64,000 nucleotides of DNA from Lytechinus variegatus (taxonomy: Eukaryota; Echinodermata; Echinoidea; Temnopleuroida; Toxopneustidae). The notes below the pieces were generated by a model. That model did not search any database and was not told where the DNA came from. It worked only from the letters and a program-made list of their open reading frames with translations. How positions within the stretch are numbered: the stretch's first letter is position 1; each line of letters starts with the position of its first letter. Below, in pieces: positions 23,365-35,077 of the stretch. The stretch lies in contig NC_054753.1 in NCBI RefSeq assembly GCF_018143015.1, forward strand, positions 25,446,462-25,510,461, read 5' to 3'. The position numbers were made by a program, and so were the translations under genes.

Positions 23365-26300
23365 TAGTCAGGGGCCTTAGCAAAATTTTGGGGACAGGAT
23401 TTACAAAAGCGCCATTTTTTGCATGTGGGTCCCTGGTATCAAAAGCATTAATTCTAGATAGGGTGCCCCGAAATCGGTGAAGGGCACCCTATTTTAAAAT
23501 GCTAATTTATGCAAATTTTATGCAAAAAAAATCATAATTCACCATATCTCAATAAAAATAATTTTCAAATGCCCAATTTTTGTGTATTTGGGTCTTCTTT
23601 TGCTAAACATTCAACTGCAGGTCGATTTTTATAAAATTGGTGAGTATGAATCAATTTTTAAGGTTAATTTATGCAAATTATATGCAAATCACATGTAAAA
23701 ACACATGTATTATCATATATCGACATATAGAATTGTCAAAATCACAATTTTTTTTCTCCACATGTGTCACTGGTACCAAAAGCATTAGTTCTTGATAGGA
23801 TGCCTCGATATCAATGACTGGAATCCTTTTTCATAGGGCTAATTTATGCAAAATTATGCAAAATCACACTATTCACCGTAAATTACTGTATATGTATAGT
23901 ACAGACCGAAACTTTTCTATAGAAGCCTATTTCTTTTCTTTTTTTACGGGGGGGGGGGTATTTGGAATTTATTTTGACGGGGCATAAAATCTAGATTGAT
24001 TTCTGTACAGTTCCTGAATAAGAATCAACTTTCAATTTTAATTAATGCAAATTTATGCAAAATTTATGCAAATATGTGTAAAACTCATCAACTATCCTAT
24101 TTTGAGGTTTTAAACCGAGGGACAAGCACAACACTATGCATAGGAGACACTGTTACACAATTCATTCATTATGATGACTTTCCATGCGACCAGAGGAGAG
24201 CATCATGTTTAAAATGCAAATTTATGCAAATTATAAATCCTGTGCATACCCCTTTCACAATTAAAAAAAAAACCAAATCATATGAAAAAGATAAACAGTA
24301 ATTCATCTTTCTTTTCAAAGCAATTAAAAAAACTCATAATTCACCATATCTCACTAAAAATAATTTTTAAATGCCCAAAAGAGTTTGGCCCCTTTTCCAC
24401 TGTTAATACCCACTGGAATGGGACTAATTTATGAATGAATTGTGTAACAGTGTCTCCTATGCATAGTGTTGTGCTTGTCCCTCGGTTTAAAACCTCAAAA
24501 TAGGATGGTCGATGAGTTTTACATATATTTGCATAAATTTTGCATAAATTTGCAAAAAAATTAGGTCAGATTTCTTTCCCAAGTAGAGTTTTCCCCTGTC
24601 AGAAAGAGGAGGGTATATGGATGGTTCTCATGGCAGAAAAAGCTGTCCAAGTCTGTCCCTCTGACAACTATATGTACATTTGTGTTTTTAGAACAGGGAC
24701 ATATCAGATTTGAGCAAAGAGACCTGATCCTTCTTCTTTTTCTGTCGTCCCTTGATTGAAGGTGACCTGAATAATTTCAGTGATTTTTCTTTATTGGCTT
24801 ATGAATTGATCTCTATCTCTAAAACAATTTTAGGCTGAATCAGAGTTGAATCTGTCTGGAATAGGTCCCAAATTATAGCTATCGACTTCCGAAAATAATT
24901 GTCCAAATGCCTCCCCAAAATTATTTCAACCGAATTCCATCCGAATTCATCACAAATGTGGCTCGAAAAAATGTTTCTTGGCCACATTCCGGAGTATTTT
25001 GGAGGATATTCGGCTGGTTTTAAAATTTTCAGAACAAGCAGAATCTCTCAAAGAATGTTTCCGTTGGGAAGGAGAACAGAATAGTCCCGGATCCTTCCGA
25101 ATCGATTCCGGGAGCTCCCCGAATCCGAGAAGAATAAGTACCGAATCCAGGCCATTTTGGGCAGAATTGATCAGAATTTGTTCGGGAGAATTTGGATTTG
25201 GTGTAACCCTTTGCTTAAAGCTAGGGTTAGAACGGAACCGAATCAGCTGCGAATCCATCCGTATACACGTATTCTGGTGGTTTCAGGAATATTCTGTTTG
25301 CCTTCGTAAATGCAAGAAAATTCGGGAACATTCGCTGAAAAATTCATTTTGAAATGTTCAAAATCAGCCGAATACCCTCCAGAATATTCCCGAATGTGAC
25401 CACAAGAAATTCCATTCGGGCCACATTCGGGATGTATTCCGATGGAATTCGGTTGGATTTTTGGAGGCATTATGTGAAGATTAAGACCTATTCGTATCAG
25501 TAGTAGAGTAATTAAATGTCCGACTCTTGCCCCCCCCCATATCATACGAATCATTACTCGAATACAAAGAATAATATAGACGAGTGAGACGAATTGGCCA
25601 GAAATTAGAAAAATGGCATCAAAAAGCTGACGAATATAGATCTTTTCGAAAGAATCTGGCACATTTTCGGGAAATTCTGTGGGTGTACTTTGCAAATTCT
25701 TGCATAATCGTTCGATTCGGGTCGTTATCCAGGTCGTCATTTGGCGATAATCGGAGGATTCGGGCTAAATTCGACTCGATTCTGGCCGCTCTGGCTCGAT
25801 TTTTGCCACTGTTCTGGTTGGCATACGGCTTTATGCTTTATGTAATATATGATTAGTCAATGGAATACAGCTTCATACATGAATTATTGTTAATTTACAT
25901 AATATAACATGTTTTTGCATGGAAGCGGGATTTTCAATACCATACAATTGAAGATTTTGAACTGAGTGATAGAGGTACTTCAAAAGTTTGGCCCCTTTTC
26001 CACTGTTAATACCCACTGGAATGGGACAAATTTATACATATAAAATATTTGCTAATTTATATAAATTAGCATGTTTTGCTCGAAGACGGGATTTTCAATA
26101 GCACGTTTGATAGGGAAAATTAAATCTATGGATCTGACAGAGATTTTCTTTAAGTTTGGTTTGGTTTCTTTTTATTCCTTTTACTAATTTTCATTATTCA
26201 TGCATAATTTAACTGCTAATTTACATAAATTAACATATTTTTGCATAAAGACATGATTTTCAATATCATGTTTGACAAGGAAATTTAAAGCTATTGACCT

Positions 26301-27074
26301 AAAAGAGACTTTCTTAAAGTTTGGTATCTCTTTATTTACTTTTATTAATTAATTCCTATTGGCATATGGCTTCATGCATAAATTACTGCTAATTTACATA
26401 AATTAGCATATTTTTGCATAAAGTTGCAATTTTCAACACCATGTTCTGTGGGGAAAAATTAAAGCTATTGACCTGATAGAGACTTTCCTAAAGTTTGGTA
26501 TCTTTTTTATTAACTCTTATTTATTAATTCCCATTGGCATATGGCTTCATGCATAAATTACTGCTAATTTACATAAATTAGCATATTTTTGCATGAAGAT
26601 GCAATTTTCAACACCATGTCCTGTGGGAAAAATTAAAGCTATTGACCTGATAAAGACTTTCCTAAAGTTTGGTATCTTTTTATTAACTTTTATCAATTAA
26701 TTCCCATTGGCATATGGCTTCATGCATAAATTACTAATTTACATAAATTAGCATATTTTTGCATGAAGATGCAATTTTTAACACCATGTCATGTGGGAAA
26801 AATTAAAGCTATTGACCTGATAGAGACTTTCCTAAAGTTTGGTATCTTTTTAAAAAAAACTTTTATTAATTAATTCCTAATGGCATATGGCTTCATGCAT
26901 AAATAATGCTAATTTGCATAAATTAGCATATTTTTGCATGAAGATGCAATTTTCAACACCATGTTCTGTGGGAAAAAATGAAGCTATTGACCTAATAGTG
27001 ACATAGGGAAAGTTTGGTGCTTTTGTAAACTCTGTCCCCAAAACTTCAAATTTAAGGCCTAAGGCCCCTGACTA
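23365..27074. mobile_element. 3.7-kb composite element with TAGTCAGGGGCCTTAG ends
   Basis: The inverted ends are TAGTCAGGGGCCTTAG (23365) and AAGGCCCCTGACTA (to 27074), with GGGGACAG / CTGTCCCC also matched just inside. Within it are an inverted pair at about 24065-24165 and 24440-24545, a palindromic insert at about 24903-25475 (Gly-less AT/GC mix with AATGCCTCC / GGAGGCATT ends), and an array of about five units of 150-185 bp at 26170-27010 marked by GGCATATGGCTTCATGCAT. It is abundant in the words ATTTATGCAAA/TTTGCATAAAT. No transposase frame was found. Confidence 0.65.
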
Positions 27075-27334
27075 TTAGATGTCATCTGAATACGAGTTTA
27101 AGTTTTTTGTTTAGCCAAGTAAAATGCTAAGTAAAATACTTTCAAAATCAATGCTTTCAATTGGAAAATGGCCCTGGTCAGCTCGGCACTTTGGACAACC
27201 CGGCCTCGCTGAAAATTAATTGCCGAGTTTTCCCTCAGGGTATGAATTGGATGACTTTTTTGTCGACAAATGTTTGCATTATTTTGCCTGGCTTCAACTT
27301 AACTTTTCCCCAAAAAATCATTGAACACAATTTT

Positions 27335-28420
27335 TGTCTCACCTGCGTAGCAGAGTCAGACTATAAGCGCCGCTTTTCCGACGGCGGCGGCGGCGTCAAC
27401 ATCAAATCTTAACCTAAGGTTAAGTTTTTGAAATGACATCATAACTTAGAAAGTATATGGACCTAGTTCATGAAACTTGGCCATAAGGTTAATCAAGTAT
27501 TACTGAACATCCTATTAGAGTTTCATGTCACATGACCAAGGTCAAAGGTCATTTAGGGTCAATGAACTTAGACCATGTTGGGGGAATCAACATCAAAATC
27601 TTAACCTGAGGTTAAGCTTTTGAAATGTCATTATAACTTAGAAAATATATGGACCTAGTTCATTAAAATTGGACATAAGTTTAATCAAGTATCACCAAAC
27701 ATCCTGCATGAGTTTCACATCACATGACTAAGGTCAAAGGTCATTTAGGGTCAATGAACTTTGGCCGATTTGGGGGTATCTGTTGAATTGCAATCAAAAC
27801 TTTAAAAGTTTTTGGATCTGATTCATGAAACTTGGACATAATAGTAATCAAGTATCACTGAACATCCTGTGCGAGTTTCAGGTCACATGATCAAGGTCAA
27901 AGGTCATTTAGGGTCAATGAACTTTGGCCGAATTGGGGGTATTTGTTGAATTACCATCATAACTTTGAAAGTATGTTGGTCTAGTTCATAAAACTTGGAC
28001 ATAAGAGTAATCAAGTATCACTGAACATCCTGTGCGCATTTTAGGTCACATGACCAAGGTCAAAGGTCAATGAACTTTGGCCATAATGGGGGTATTTGTT
28101 GAATTACCATCATAACTTTACAAGTTTATTGATCTGACTTTTGAAACTTGGACATAAGAGTAATCAAGTATCACTGAATATCCTGTGCAAGTTTCAGGTC
28201 ACATGATCAAGGTCAAAGGTCATGTGAGGTCAATGAATTTTGGCCACATTGGGGTATTTGTTGAATTACCATCCTATCTCTGTAAGTGTATTGGTCTAGT
28301 TCATAAAATGTGGAAATAAGAGTAACCAAATATCACTGAACATCTTGTGCGAGTTATAGTAGTTTTAAAAGTCAGCACTGCTGCTATTTTAAACCGTGTG
28401 ATGCAGGTTAGACGGCCAGA
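27335..28420. repeat. Tandem array carrying five perfect AGGTCAAAGGTCA motifs
   Basis: About six units of 150-190 bp share AAACTTGGACATAA, TCACTGAACATCCTG and GGTCACATGACCAAGGTCAA. Perfect AGGTCAAAGGTCA (two AGGTCA half-sites spaced by one base) occurs at 27539, 27731, 27894, 28057 and 28210. The array starts with GTCTCACCTGCGTAGCAGAG and a GGCGGCGGCGGCG run and ends near ATGCAGGTTAGACGGCCAGA, which looks like a decayed inverse of the start. Confidence 0.8.
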
Positions 28421-28846
28421 GGCATTCCACTTGTTACCAATATAGTCTGACTTGATTAATTTAAGGTAACTGCTTTTAGAGCTGAAGTTGAACAACGATA
28501 ATTGGTCAAGGTTAGAAGAATCTTCATAGATCTCAAATTTTGAATTTTATTTGACAATTAAGTATAAAAATAAAAAATGGGCATGTTTTAACCCCGAAAT
28601 TGCATCTCACGGCAAAAAATGCAACGATTTGGCCCTGCATCAGTGCATGAAGATGCAGTGTGTTGCAGTCTTGCAGAGCCATTGCAGTGTTTGCGCTGGC
28701 CTACGATGCAATTGGCAACTCGTTCCAGTCGGATCTTAATGCAGTAGCATCTCATTGTGTGTGCTGGGCTGCAGTATACAGTTTGCTTGATTTGAATTTC
28801 TTGAGTATTGTCTGAGTAAATTATTTCTTTTTGAAATTCATTTCAG

Positions 28847-29584
28847 AAAATCCGGATCCACCGCCTTCAGTCATTCCTAGGACACCATCTCTCGCGAGTG
28901 CATTGCATCCTCTTCACAAACAAGCAGTAACTTCACAAACCCAACCAGCTCCATCCACCCAATCATCTCAACCATCAACAACAGTGTCACTGCCACAGCA
29001 ACTGCCTCAATCACCATCACCACCATCACAACCACTTCCATCATCCTCCCTACCTGTAGCTCCCTCACAATCATCGTTACCACCCTCATCAAAACCATCT
29101 TCATCATCATCACCACCACTGCCACCACTTCAACCACAACCAATACCACAACCATCATCATCACTACCACTGTCATCATCACCATCCTCGCCACCCAAAC
29201 AGCCATCACCACTACCACAACCACCACCATCATCATTGCCTCCTTCGTCATCACTTCCACCATCAACAATACCACCATCAACGTCACTACCCTCATCAGA
29301 ACTGCCATCACCACCAGTGCCACCATCAACATCATCAATACCACCACCGTCATCATCACCATCATCATTACCACCAGTACTGCCACCATCACCATCATCA
29401 TCAGGACCAACACCATCATCATCTTCAGTACCACCACCATCATCAATACCACCAACAGAATCATCATCATCACCACCATCATCAGAAGAAGAACCGACAC
29501 CATCATCTGACACACCTTCATCAATGTCATCAAAAGATGATGTTGAACAGAAGAACAAGGAAAAGAGCCCGTTCATCAATCCAG
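28847..29584 (+). CDS. TNF receptor gene 1: Pro/Ser-rich low-complexity exon
   Basis: The 738-nt exon is phase 1 at both ends, with acceptor TTCATTTCAG and donor GTTAGC. It encodes about 246 residues that begin KNPDPPPSVIPRTPSLASAL and become almost pure Pro/Ser (PPSSSLPPSSSLPPST-like), ending with an acidic stretch and KSPFINP. The DNA is a degenerate CCA/TCA/CAT trinucleotide array, so the exon appears to have been built from a microsatellite; the long antisense frames are a by-product. It occupies the same place (immediately before the death-domain exon) as the repeat exon of gene 2. The segment is probably a disordered cytoplasmic linker. A functional role beyond spacing is not visible. 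Confidence 0.8.
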
Positions 29585-30082
29585 GTTAGCATTTAAAGGC
29601 GCATTCTCATTCAGAGATTTCATATTTTTTTAAGGTTCGTTGATTATTTCAAAATATGCCAATTACATGTATCAAGATTCAGTGGCGGACCGTGACCCGG
29701 AGGAGACAAAGCATTGGGGGGGGCACAGCATTGTTCACAGACAATGCAGTGCCCCCCCCCAATGCTTTGTCTCGTCCGGGTCACGGTCCGCTACTGTCAA
29801 GATGTCACTACTATGAAAATGGGTTTGAGGTATAAATTTGACTTCACATAGTAAAAAAATCCATCTAGCTCTTATTTCATACTAATAAATTTGTTACAAG
29901 GGGGTGAGGGTGCTCTTTAGGGGAAGGTCAATCAATATCATGAAGCACCCTACTCTTAGCCATTGTGTATTTTCTACATACATTTCCCTATATATTTCAG
30001 CATATATAATTCATCATTTTCGGGGGTTTTTATCACACCTTTCAGGAAAACAATTTTTTTATTTATGGTTTATTTTTTTCAG
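29585..30082 (+). repeat. Intron of gene 1 with a small palindromic MITE (29684-29796)
   Basis: GTGGCGGACCGTGACCCGG on the left pairs with CCGGGTCACGGTCCGCTAC on the right, with an inner GGGGGGGG/CCCCCCCC and CAATGCTTTGTCTC pairing. The hairpin would be about 113 bases long and almost completely paired. The rest is AT-rich intron. Confidence 0.75.
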
Positions 30083-30387
30083 ATGAAGTCGTGTCTGAGA
30101 GTTTTATGGACAGTGTAACGGATGTTGTAAATCTGACCACGGTGGAACGGGTCGCGCGGACCTGTGGTTTACAGCAGGTAAAAATAGAAAACCTGAAGGT
30201 CTCGTTGTCGCTTTCAAGTCCGAAGAACATTGGATTTCATATCCTGCATGCTGTTCGCCAACTCCAGGGATGCAGCCTCACCTACGAAAGGCTGTTGAAT
30301 GCAATCAAGACATGTAATAACAGGGATGCTGCCGATACTCTCATCAGAGAGTACAGCATCAACATGACCTTTGATGAGACAAGGTGA
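30083..30387 (+). CDS. TNF receptor gene 1: death-domain terminal exon
   Basis: The last exon follows a TTATTTTTTTCAG acceptor, is read in phase 1 and stops with TGA at 30385-30387. About 100 residues (from DEVVSESFMDSVTD) match a death domain in pattern: VERVARTCGLQQ fits the helix 1-2 'WxxLARxLGL' region, ILHAVRQLQG fits helix 4, LTYERLLNAIKTC fits helix 5 and RDAADTLI fits helix 6. Both tryptophans common in these positions are replaced (by V/E and A). The domain should recruit adaptor proteins with death domains at the receptor tail. Together the certain exons give 712 residues plus an unplaced signal peptide. Confidence 0.88.
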
Positions 30388-30417
30388 TGGTGTGTTGTCT
30401 AATTTGCATGTCAGGTG

Positions 30418-30590
30418 GGTGTTTCATAAAGCTGTTCGTTAGTTAAAAGCGACTTCAAGAACGACTGGTGATCCTTTCTTGTGGTAAATGGTATATCCAT
30501 TGGACGATTTGGTTAAGTGTTAAGATAAATTCACCAGTCATTCTTAAAGTTGCTCTTAACTTACGAACAGCTTTATGAAACGGCCCCCTG
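30418..30590. mobile_element. Small inverted-repeat MITE in the gene 1 3' region
   Basis: GTTTCATAAAGCTGTTCGTT and the inverse CGAACAGCTTTATGAAACGG flank about 165 bp, with AGCGACTTCAAGAACGACTG and CCAGTCATTCTTAAAGTTGC pairing inside. It starts about 30 bases after the stop codon, so it would be part of the 3' UTR. A related copy lies at 62506-62672. Confidence 0.75.
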
Positions 30591-30980
30591 GTCTCCCTGT
30601 TCATTGGAGCACCGGAGATTGCAAAAGAAATTTTGGGATTTCTATATCGTAGGTTCTTTAAACTGTACCGGGGGTTGACATGGCAAGTTCGTAAAAACTT
30701 TTACTTGGGTATTCTCGAGACACTCTTGTTGTCAGTGATCCCTTTTCATCCTTTCCTTTTGTTTCCAGTCGGAAAGTGATTGAAGGTTCTTTGGTTGATA
30801 TTTGCAATATGAGTATCCAATATATTTTATTGTTATTGTAATCTTTATTTTCATTATTATTATCATCATTATTATTTCTATTATTATTATTAATCATAAC
30901 TGAAATCTAGCTGTCATAATTGAAATATTACTGTTTTAATTACTTTTATTATATTGTTATTACTTCTAAAGTATGAACAA

Positions 30981-30986
30981 AATAAA
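30981..30986 (+). terminator. Possible poly(A) signal of gene 1
   Basis: AATAAA lies about 600 bases after the stop codon, followed closely by AATAAAG. The region is AT-rich, so this could be coincidental; no transcript data support it. Confidence 0.35.
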
Positions 30987-30989
30987 TAA

Positions 30990-33900
30990 TAAAGATATAA
31001 TTGATGAATAATATGTAAATCTAAAAAAATAGTTAAACTGAAATGCGAAAATTGGAAAATAAGTCAAAATATGATATGAATAGTAAAATCATGTGGTCTT
31101 CCATGCACTTTTCAGAATGCTCCTTGATATGGTTGCCTTCATTAATACTTTTATAATGGAAAATGCAAGTTCAAAATTTGCATGTGTTGTATCAAAGTTA
31201 CATTGTACTAAATTTTAAAAAATTGTTCATTAGTGCTCTTTTGTGTATTTCATACAGTGTGTGTATACTTGTTTGTGTGTGTATTTGTCTGTATTGTATT
31301 CATTTCTTATGTATTTATTCAATGATCATGCCAAAAGAAAAAGAAAAATATTGAAAAGAAATTGGAGCTTTTTAAAAGTCATTTGATAAGTTTGTTCACA
31401 CAGGTGTAAAATAATTTATAAGTGAGAATTGAAAAGCAAAAAAAAATATATAAAAAAAGAAAAGTAAAAAAAGAGTAAAATCTGTTGTATTTCTTATTGC
31501 TGAAAAAAAGGTAAACACATGCATTGATAAATGAATGTAGCTAGGTTTTCTTTTTTCAAAGATAATGTATTTCCCCCAAATCAGAGGGAGTTTCAATTAA
31601 CCCCCTCAAGTTATTATCATGATCTGTTTATGGTATTAAGATGCATTTTTAATCAAGGTTGAATTAAAATGTCTCTGTACAGACAGTAATCTGCAATCTT
31701 ACTCTTGATAACGGTACAAAATACTATGTATTTATAACAGCATGAAATTGTCATTTCAGTGTAGCTTTTATTATTTTCTTGCACATTTAGATATTTTGTA
31801 GAAATATGGCACACGGAAAACATGGTCCATGTAGTATAGATATTGACAGAAATACACAAACTGCCTGTTAAGGAATTCCTATATCCTTAACACCTTGTAT
31901 ATTATGTAGTGTATTACATATATATATATAGCCTCCATCAATTATTTTCTGTTTGTATGAAGCTATTGGAGAAGTAGGCATGTCTATGAGGTAAAACCTC
32001 GTAACATCGACAGTAATATGTTTTGTTCTTTGTAGTGGGCTCAGTGCACACGTCTGTGTTTTACAGTACTACTTGCAGGCAACTTGCCAAAGAAAGCATA
32101 TAGATATATAGTGTGAGAAATTATACATGTACAATAGCTGTGGCAACTCTTTGGCTTGTATTCTAAAGTCTGGTTTAATTAAAACTCAGGTTTAAGTCGT
32201 GGTTTAAGTATGGACAGCCAATTGTGACATAATCGCTAACAGTAGAGATATACTTTCGGCTCACTCGGCTCTCAAATCATTTATAAGTGTGTAAGAAGTA
32301 TAAATATATGATTGTCTTCACCATCGATGAATCAGGAAAGAGCACAGTAAACGTAAGAAACATACAACTAAATACAAATTTTGATACTTATGGCTTCCCA
32401 TACTTAAACCACAACTTTAAACCTAACTTAAGGTTAAACCCGGCTTCAGAATATGGGCCTTTGTGTTCAAAATAATGTTGTGAAAGAAATATGTTAGAGA
32501 ACAATGCTAGGTATAGCTTAAATCAAAGTTCCCCAGAGCCGATCCCTTTTGAAAATTTTGGTGAGGCTGAAAAATGTCTCTGCTTGGAACCGAATCCGTG
32601 CTCCCCAGCTGAGAATGCCGGTGCCTTAAGCACTAGACCACAGATATGGGTTAGTGGCTAGGGCAAACCCGATCCGATTGAACATCAGATTAACAAATTT
32701 TGAACCTCACCAATTGTATTTTCTTTGTAGGGTGTAAATGAGTTTTTGACAATGACAAGCCGCCATACCTCAGCTACGATGGCGTAGATATAGTACAGAA
32801 GCTTTGGTAACTCTTTGTATTTACATGTTGTCAAACTAAAGTGGGTAAGAGAACAATGATAGGCATAGCTTAAATGAAAGTTTCCCAGAGCTCTCCTCAC
32901 TTGTGATAATTTTGGTGAGGCAAAAAAATATCATTTTGTTTATTAACCAACTGGTTCCCATAGCTAATGGTCAAAGTCATAAAATAATATGCATTTTATT
33001 TTTCAAAATAATTGTTCATATCCGAGTCCTTTGGAAGCGCATAGAGACGTTATTTATAATGTGTTATGCGCTATACAAGAACTGACTATTATTAGTAGTA
33101 GTATTAAATCTAAAATATAATCTTTATGTTGCAACTCAATTTGTGATATGAATGGTAATGCAGAGCTGCAAAGTAGTACTGATTTTCAGTATTTAGTACT
33201 GAAAAGTGAGAAAAATACTGATAGTTTATGTAAAATACTGATTTCTAAAATTTCAGCTTTATGTGTCGTCCTATGGTATTTTTTGAAAATATTAATTTCC
33301 TCACCGAAATACTGATTTTCAACTTTAAAATACTGAAATTTTCTTTTTCAGGTTGGCAGCTCTGGTAATGAGTGATGTTTCGGTAGAATAGTAGAGAAAT
33401 TCTGAAATATTTTTGCTGTCAGTATGGATTGTACAGAGTGAATATATCTTTGTGAATGGTGCATTGTCTTGCTGTATTGTCTTCCAATTCAACTGGAAAC
33501 GTTTGAAAGTAGGTTCAAATTCTTGAGATAAGATTTCAGTCAAAGAACAGAAATGTAAAGATATGTAAAGATTAAAAAAGAAGTGTATGCAAATATAAAG
33601 ATTATAAGTAAGGTATATTTCAAGATATATATCAAGATTGTTCATATATTGCCATTCAAAATTTGTATTTGTATGGATATGCATATGCCTTATTTATTAT
33701 ACAAATAATGCATGCAGCCGAGTGCGTTAGTGGAAATGCAGAGCATGCGAGGTTTCTTTAGATAGGTGCCGCACTGTACACAAGCCGCTGGCGGCGAGTG
33801 CCCAGTGGGCACTATCTGAAGAAACCGAGCTTTCTCTGCATTTACTTTTACGCTCGACAGAGCGAGTGCATTATTTGTTTTCTAAAATTTCAACACAAAC

Positions 33901-34186
33901 AAATTTTTAAAAAGTTACAGTAAAGTTTCGTTGGACTTCTCTCGGGACTTCTACCACACTGGTTTGCTTGAGCATGCAATGTCAATTTTCGTTGCGCACC
34001 TTTTGCACTGCCATGCAGTGAACAAAAAAAGTTGGATGTCATGCGACGCGTATTGGGCAATCGCAATGCTTCAAATAATACACCTATTTTATAAAATACT
34101 ACACATGTATTATTGTTGTAGAAATATTGGATAACTGTATTTAAAGTGTGTAGATCAGATTGTTAGTATAATTATTATTATTATCA
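30990..34186. repeat. Intergenic DNA with SINE fragments and a foldback
   Basis: It contains a copy (32160-32462) of the repeat seen at 8885-9545; a tRNA-like minus-strand segment at 32578-32655 (A-box-like TGGTCTAGTGCTTAAGGC, B-box-like GGATTCGGTTCC); a SINE tail near 33040-33106 (GCGCTATACAAGAACTGAC then ATT units); and a foldback at 33705-33870 (AAATGCAGAG.. paired with ..CTCTGCATTT). No gene was recognised. Confidence 0.6.
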
Positions 34187-34204
34187 GTAGTAGTAGTAGT
34201 GGTG

Positions 34205-34244
<40 letters not shown>

Positions 34245-34276
34245 CAGTAGTAGTAGTAGTAGCAGTAGTAGTAGTA
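34187..34276. repeat. TAG/TGG trinucleotide microsatellite
   Basis: A run of AGT/GGT trinucleotides (AGTAGTAGTGGTGGTGGTGG and so on) extends over about 90 bases. The Thr-rich minus-strand frame across it is an artefact. Confidence 0.9.
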
Positions 34277-34586
34277 GATTGGAAAAAGATTGGAAAAGTT
34301 GTCAGCCCCCAACCATTGCCTGAATTGGTCACAAAGGACTTTTTTTTATTTGGACAAAATATACATTTTCAATAAGAAACTGAGATGAATGTGGACAGAT
34401 ATGACACATGCAGGGGTGATCCTGAAGCGTATTGATTGTAATAAAGAATAAGAAAAAGATGCTACCACATCCTTTCTTGGTAACCCCCCCCCCTCTGAAA
34501 AAAAGTTCAAAAATACAACAAAAGATTGAAGACCAATCGTATTTTTTAGTAAAAACAAGCTGAACAAAATCTCCCATACATGTGGA

Positions 34587-34936
34587 AGAGCTGTGGTGTA
34601 GTGGTTCTGACTCTCGCCTTGTAAACAGAGGGTCGTGTGTTCGAATCCCACCGCGGTCTAGCGTCCTTTGGCAAGGCGTTAATCCACACTTTGCCACTCT
34701 CGACCCAGGTGCTAAATGGGTACCCGGTAGGATGCGAAAGATATTGTATGTTTGATTTTGCCAGCGCCATAATGAGGCTGCGATGAATGCAAGGAATGCT
34801 CCCCAGGGAGTGGAAATTGTGCACTTTTCGTGCGGGATTGAAATGAATCCAATGACCGGGGTAATAATATGCTGTAACGTGCTTAGGGCCATTCTGGGAA
34901 AAGCGCTTTATAAAAATTGGCTATTATTATTATTAT
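34587..34936 (+). repeat. tRNA-derived SINE, nearly full length
   Basis: A tRNA-like head carries an A-box region (GTGGTGTAGTGGTTCTGACT) and a B-box region (GTGTTCGAATCCCACC). A body with GGTACCCGGTAGGATGCGAA follows, then a tail reading AAGCGCTTTATAAAAATTGG that ends in ATT repeats. This is the structure of a tRNA-headed SINE mobilised by a LINE. The minus-strand frames across it are not genes. Confidence 0.85.
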
Positions 34937-35036
34937 ATACTGATTGATTAACTCCTTGAACCTCCGAGGTGTTAATGACTTCATTCTTTGCATTGTGTAA
35001 TTCTCTCAAAATGATTGGATATATATATATATTGTT

Positions 35037-35077
<41 letters not shown>

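Larger units (their letters stand above)
21950..28846 (+). other. 6.9-kb intron of gene 1, filled with repeats
   Basis: The intron holds a MITE at 22565-23176, a large element at 23365-27074 with nested palindromes and tandem units, and a DR1-bearing tandem array at 27335-28420 (all listed separately). The flanking parts (21950-22564, 28421-28846) are AT-rich with no exon seen. Confidence 0.75.

Noticed and set aside
25243..25740. 165-codon minus-strand frame in the gene 1 intron
   Set aside because: Falls in palindromic repeat DNA with frames open on both strands; no recognised domain.
28877..29533. Long minus-strand frames (Met/Val-rich and Asp/Gly-rich) opposite the Pro/Ser exon
   Set aside because: They are translations of the complementary trinucleotide array; no start context, splice sites or domain support them.
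34329..34892. 187-codon minus-strand frame
   Set aside because: Spans a tRNA-derived SINE; its apparent peptide is the complement of the SINE body.
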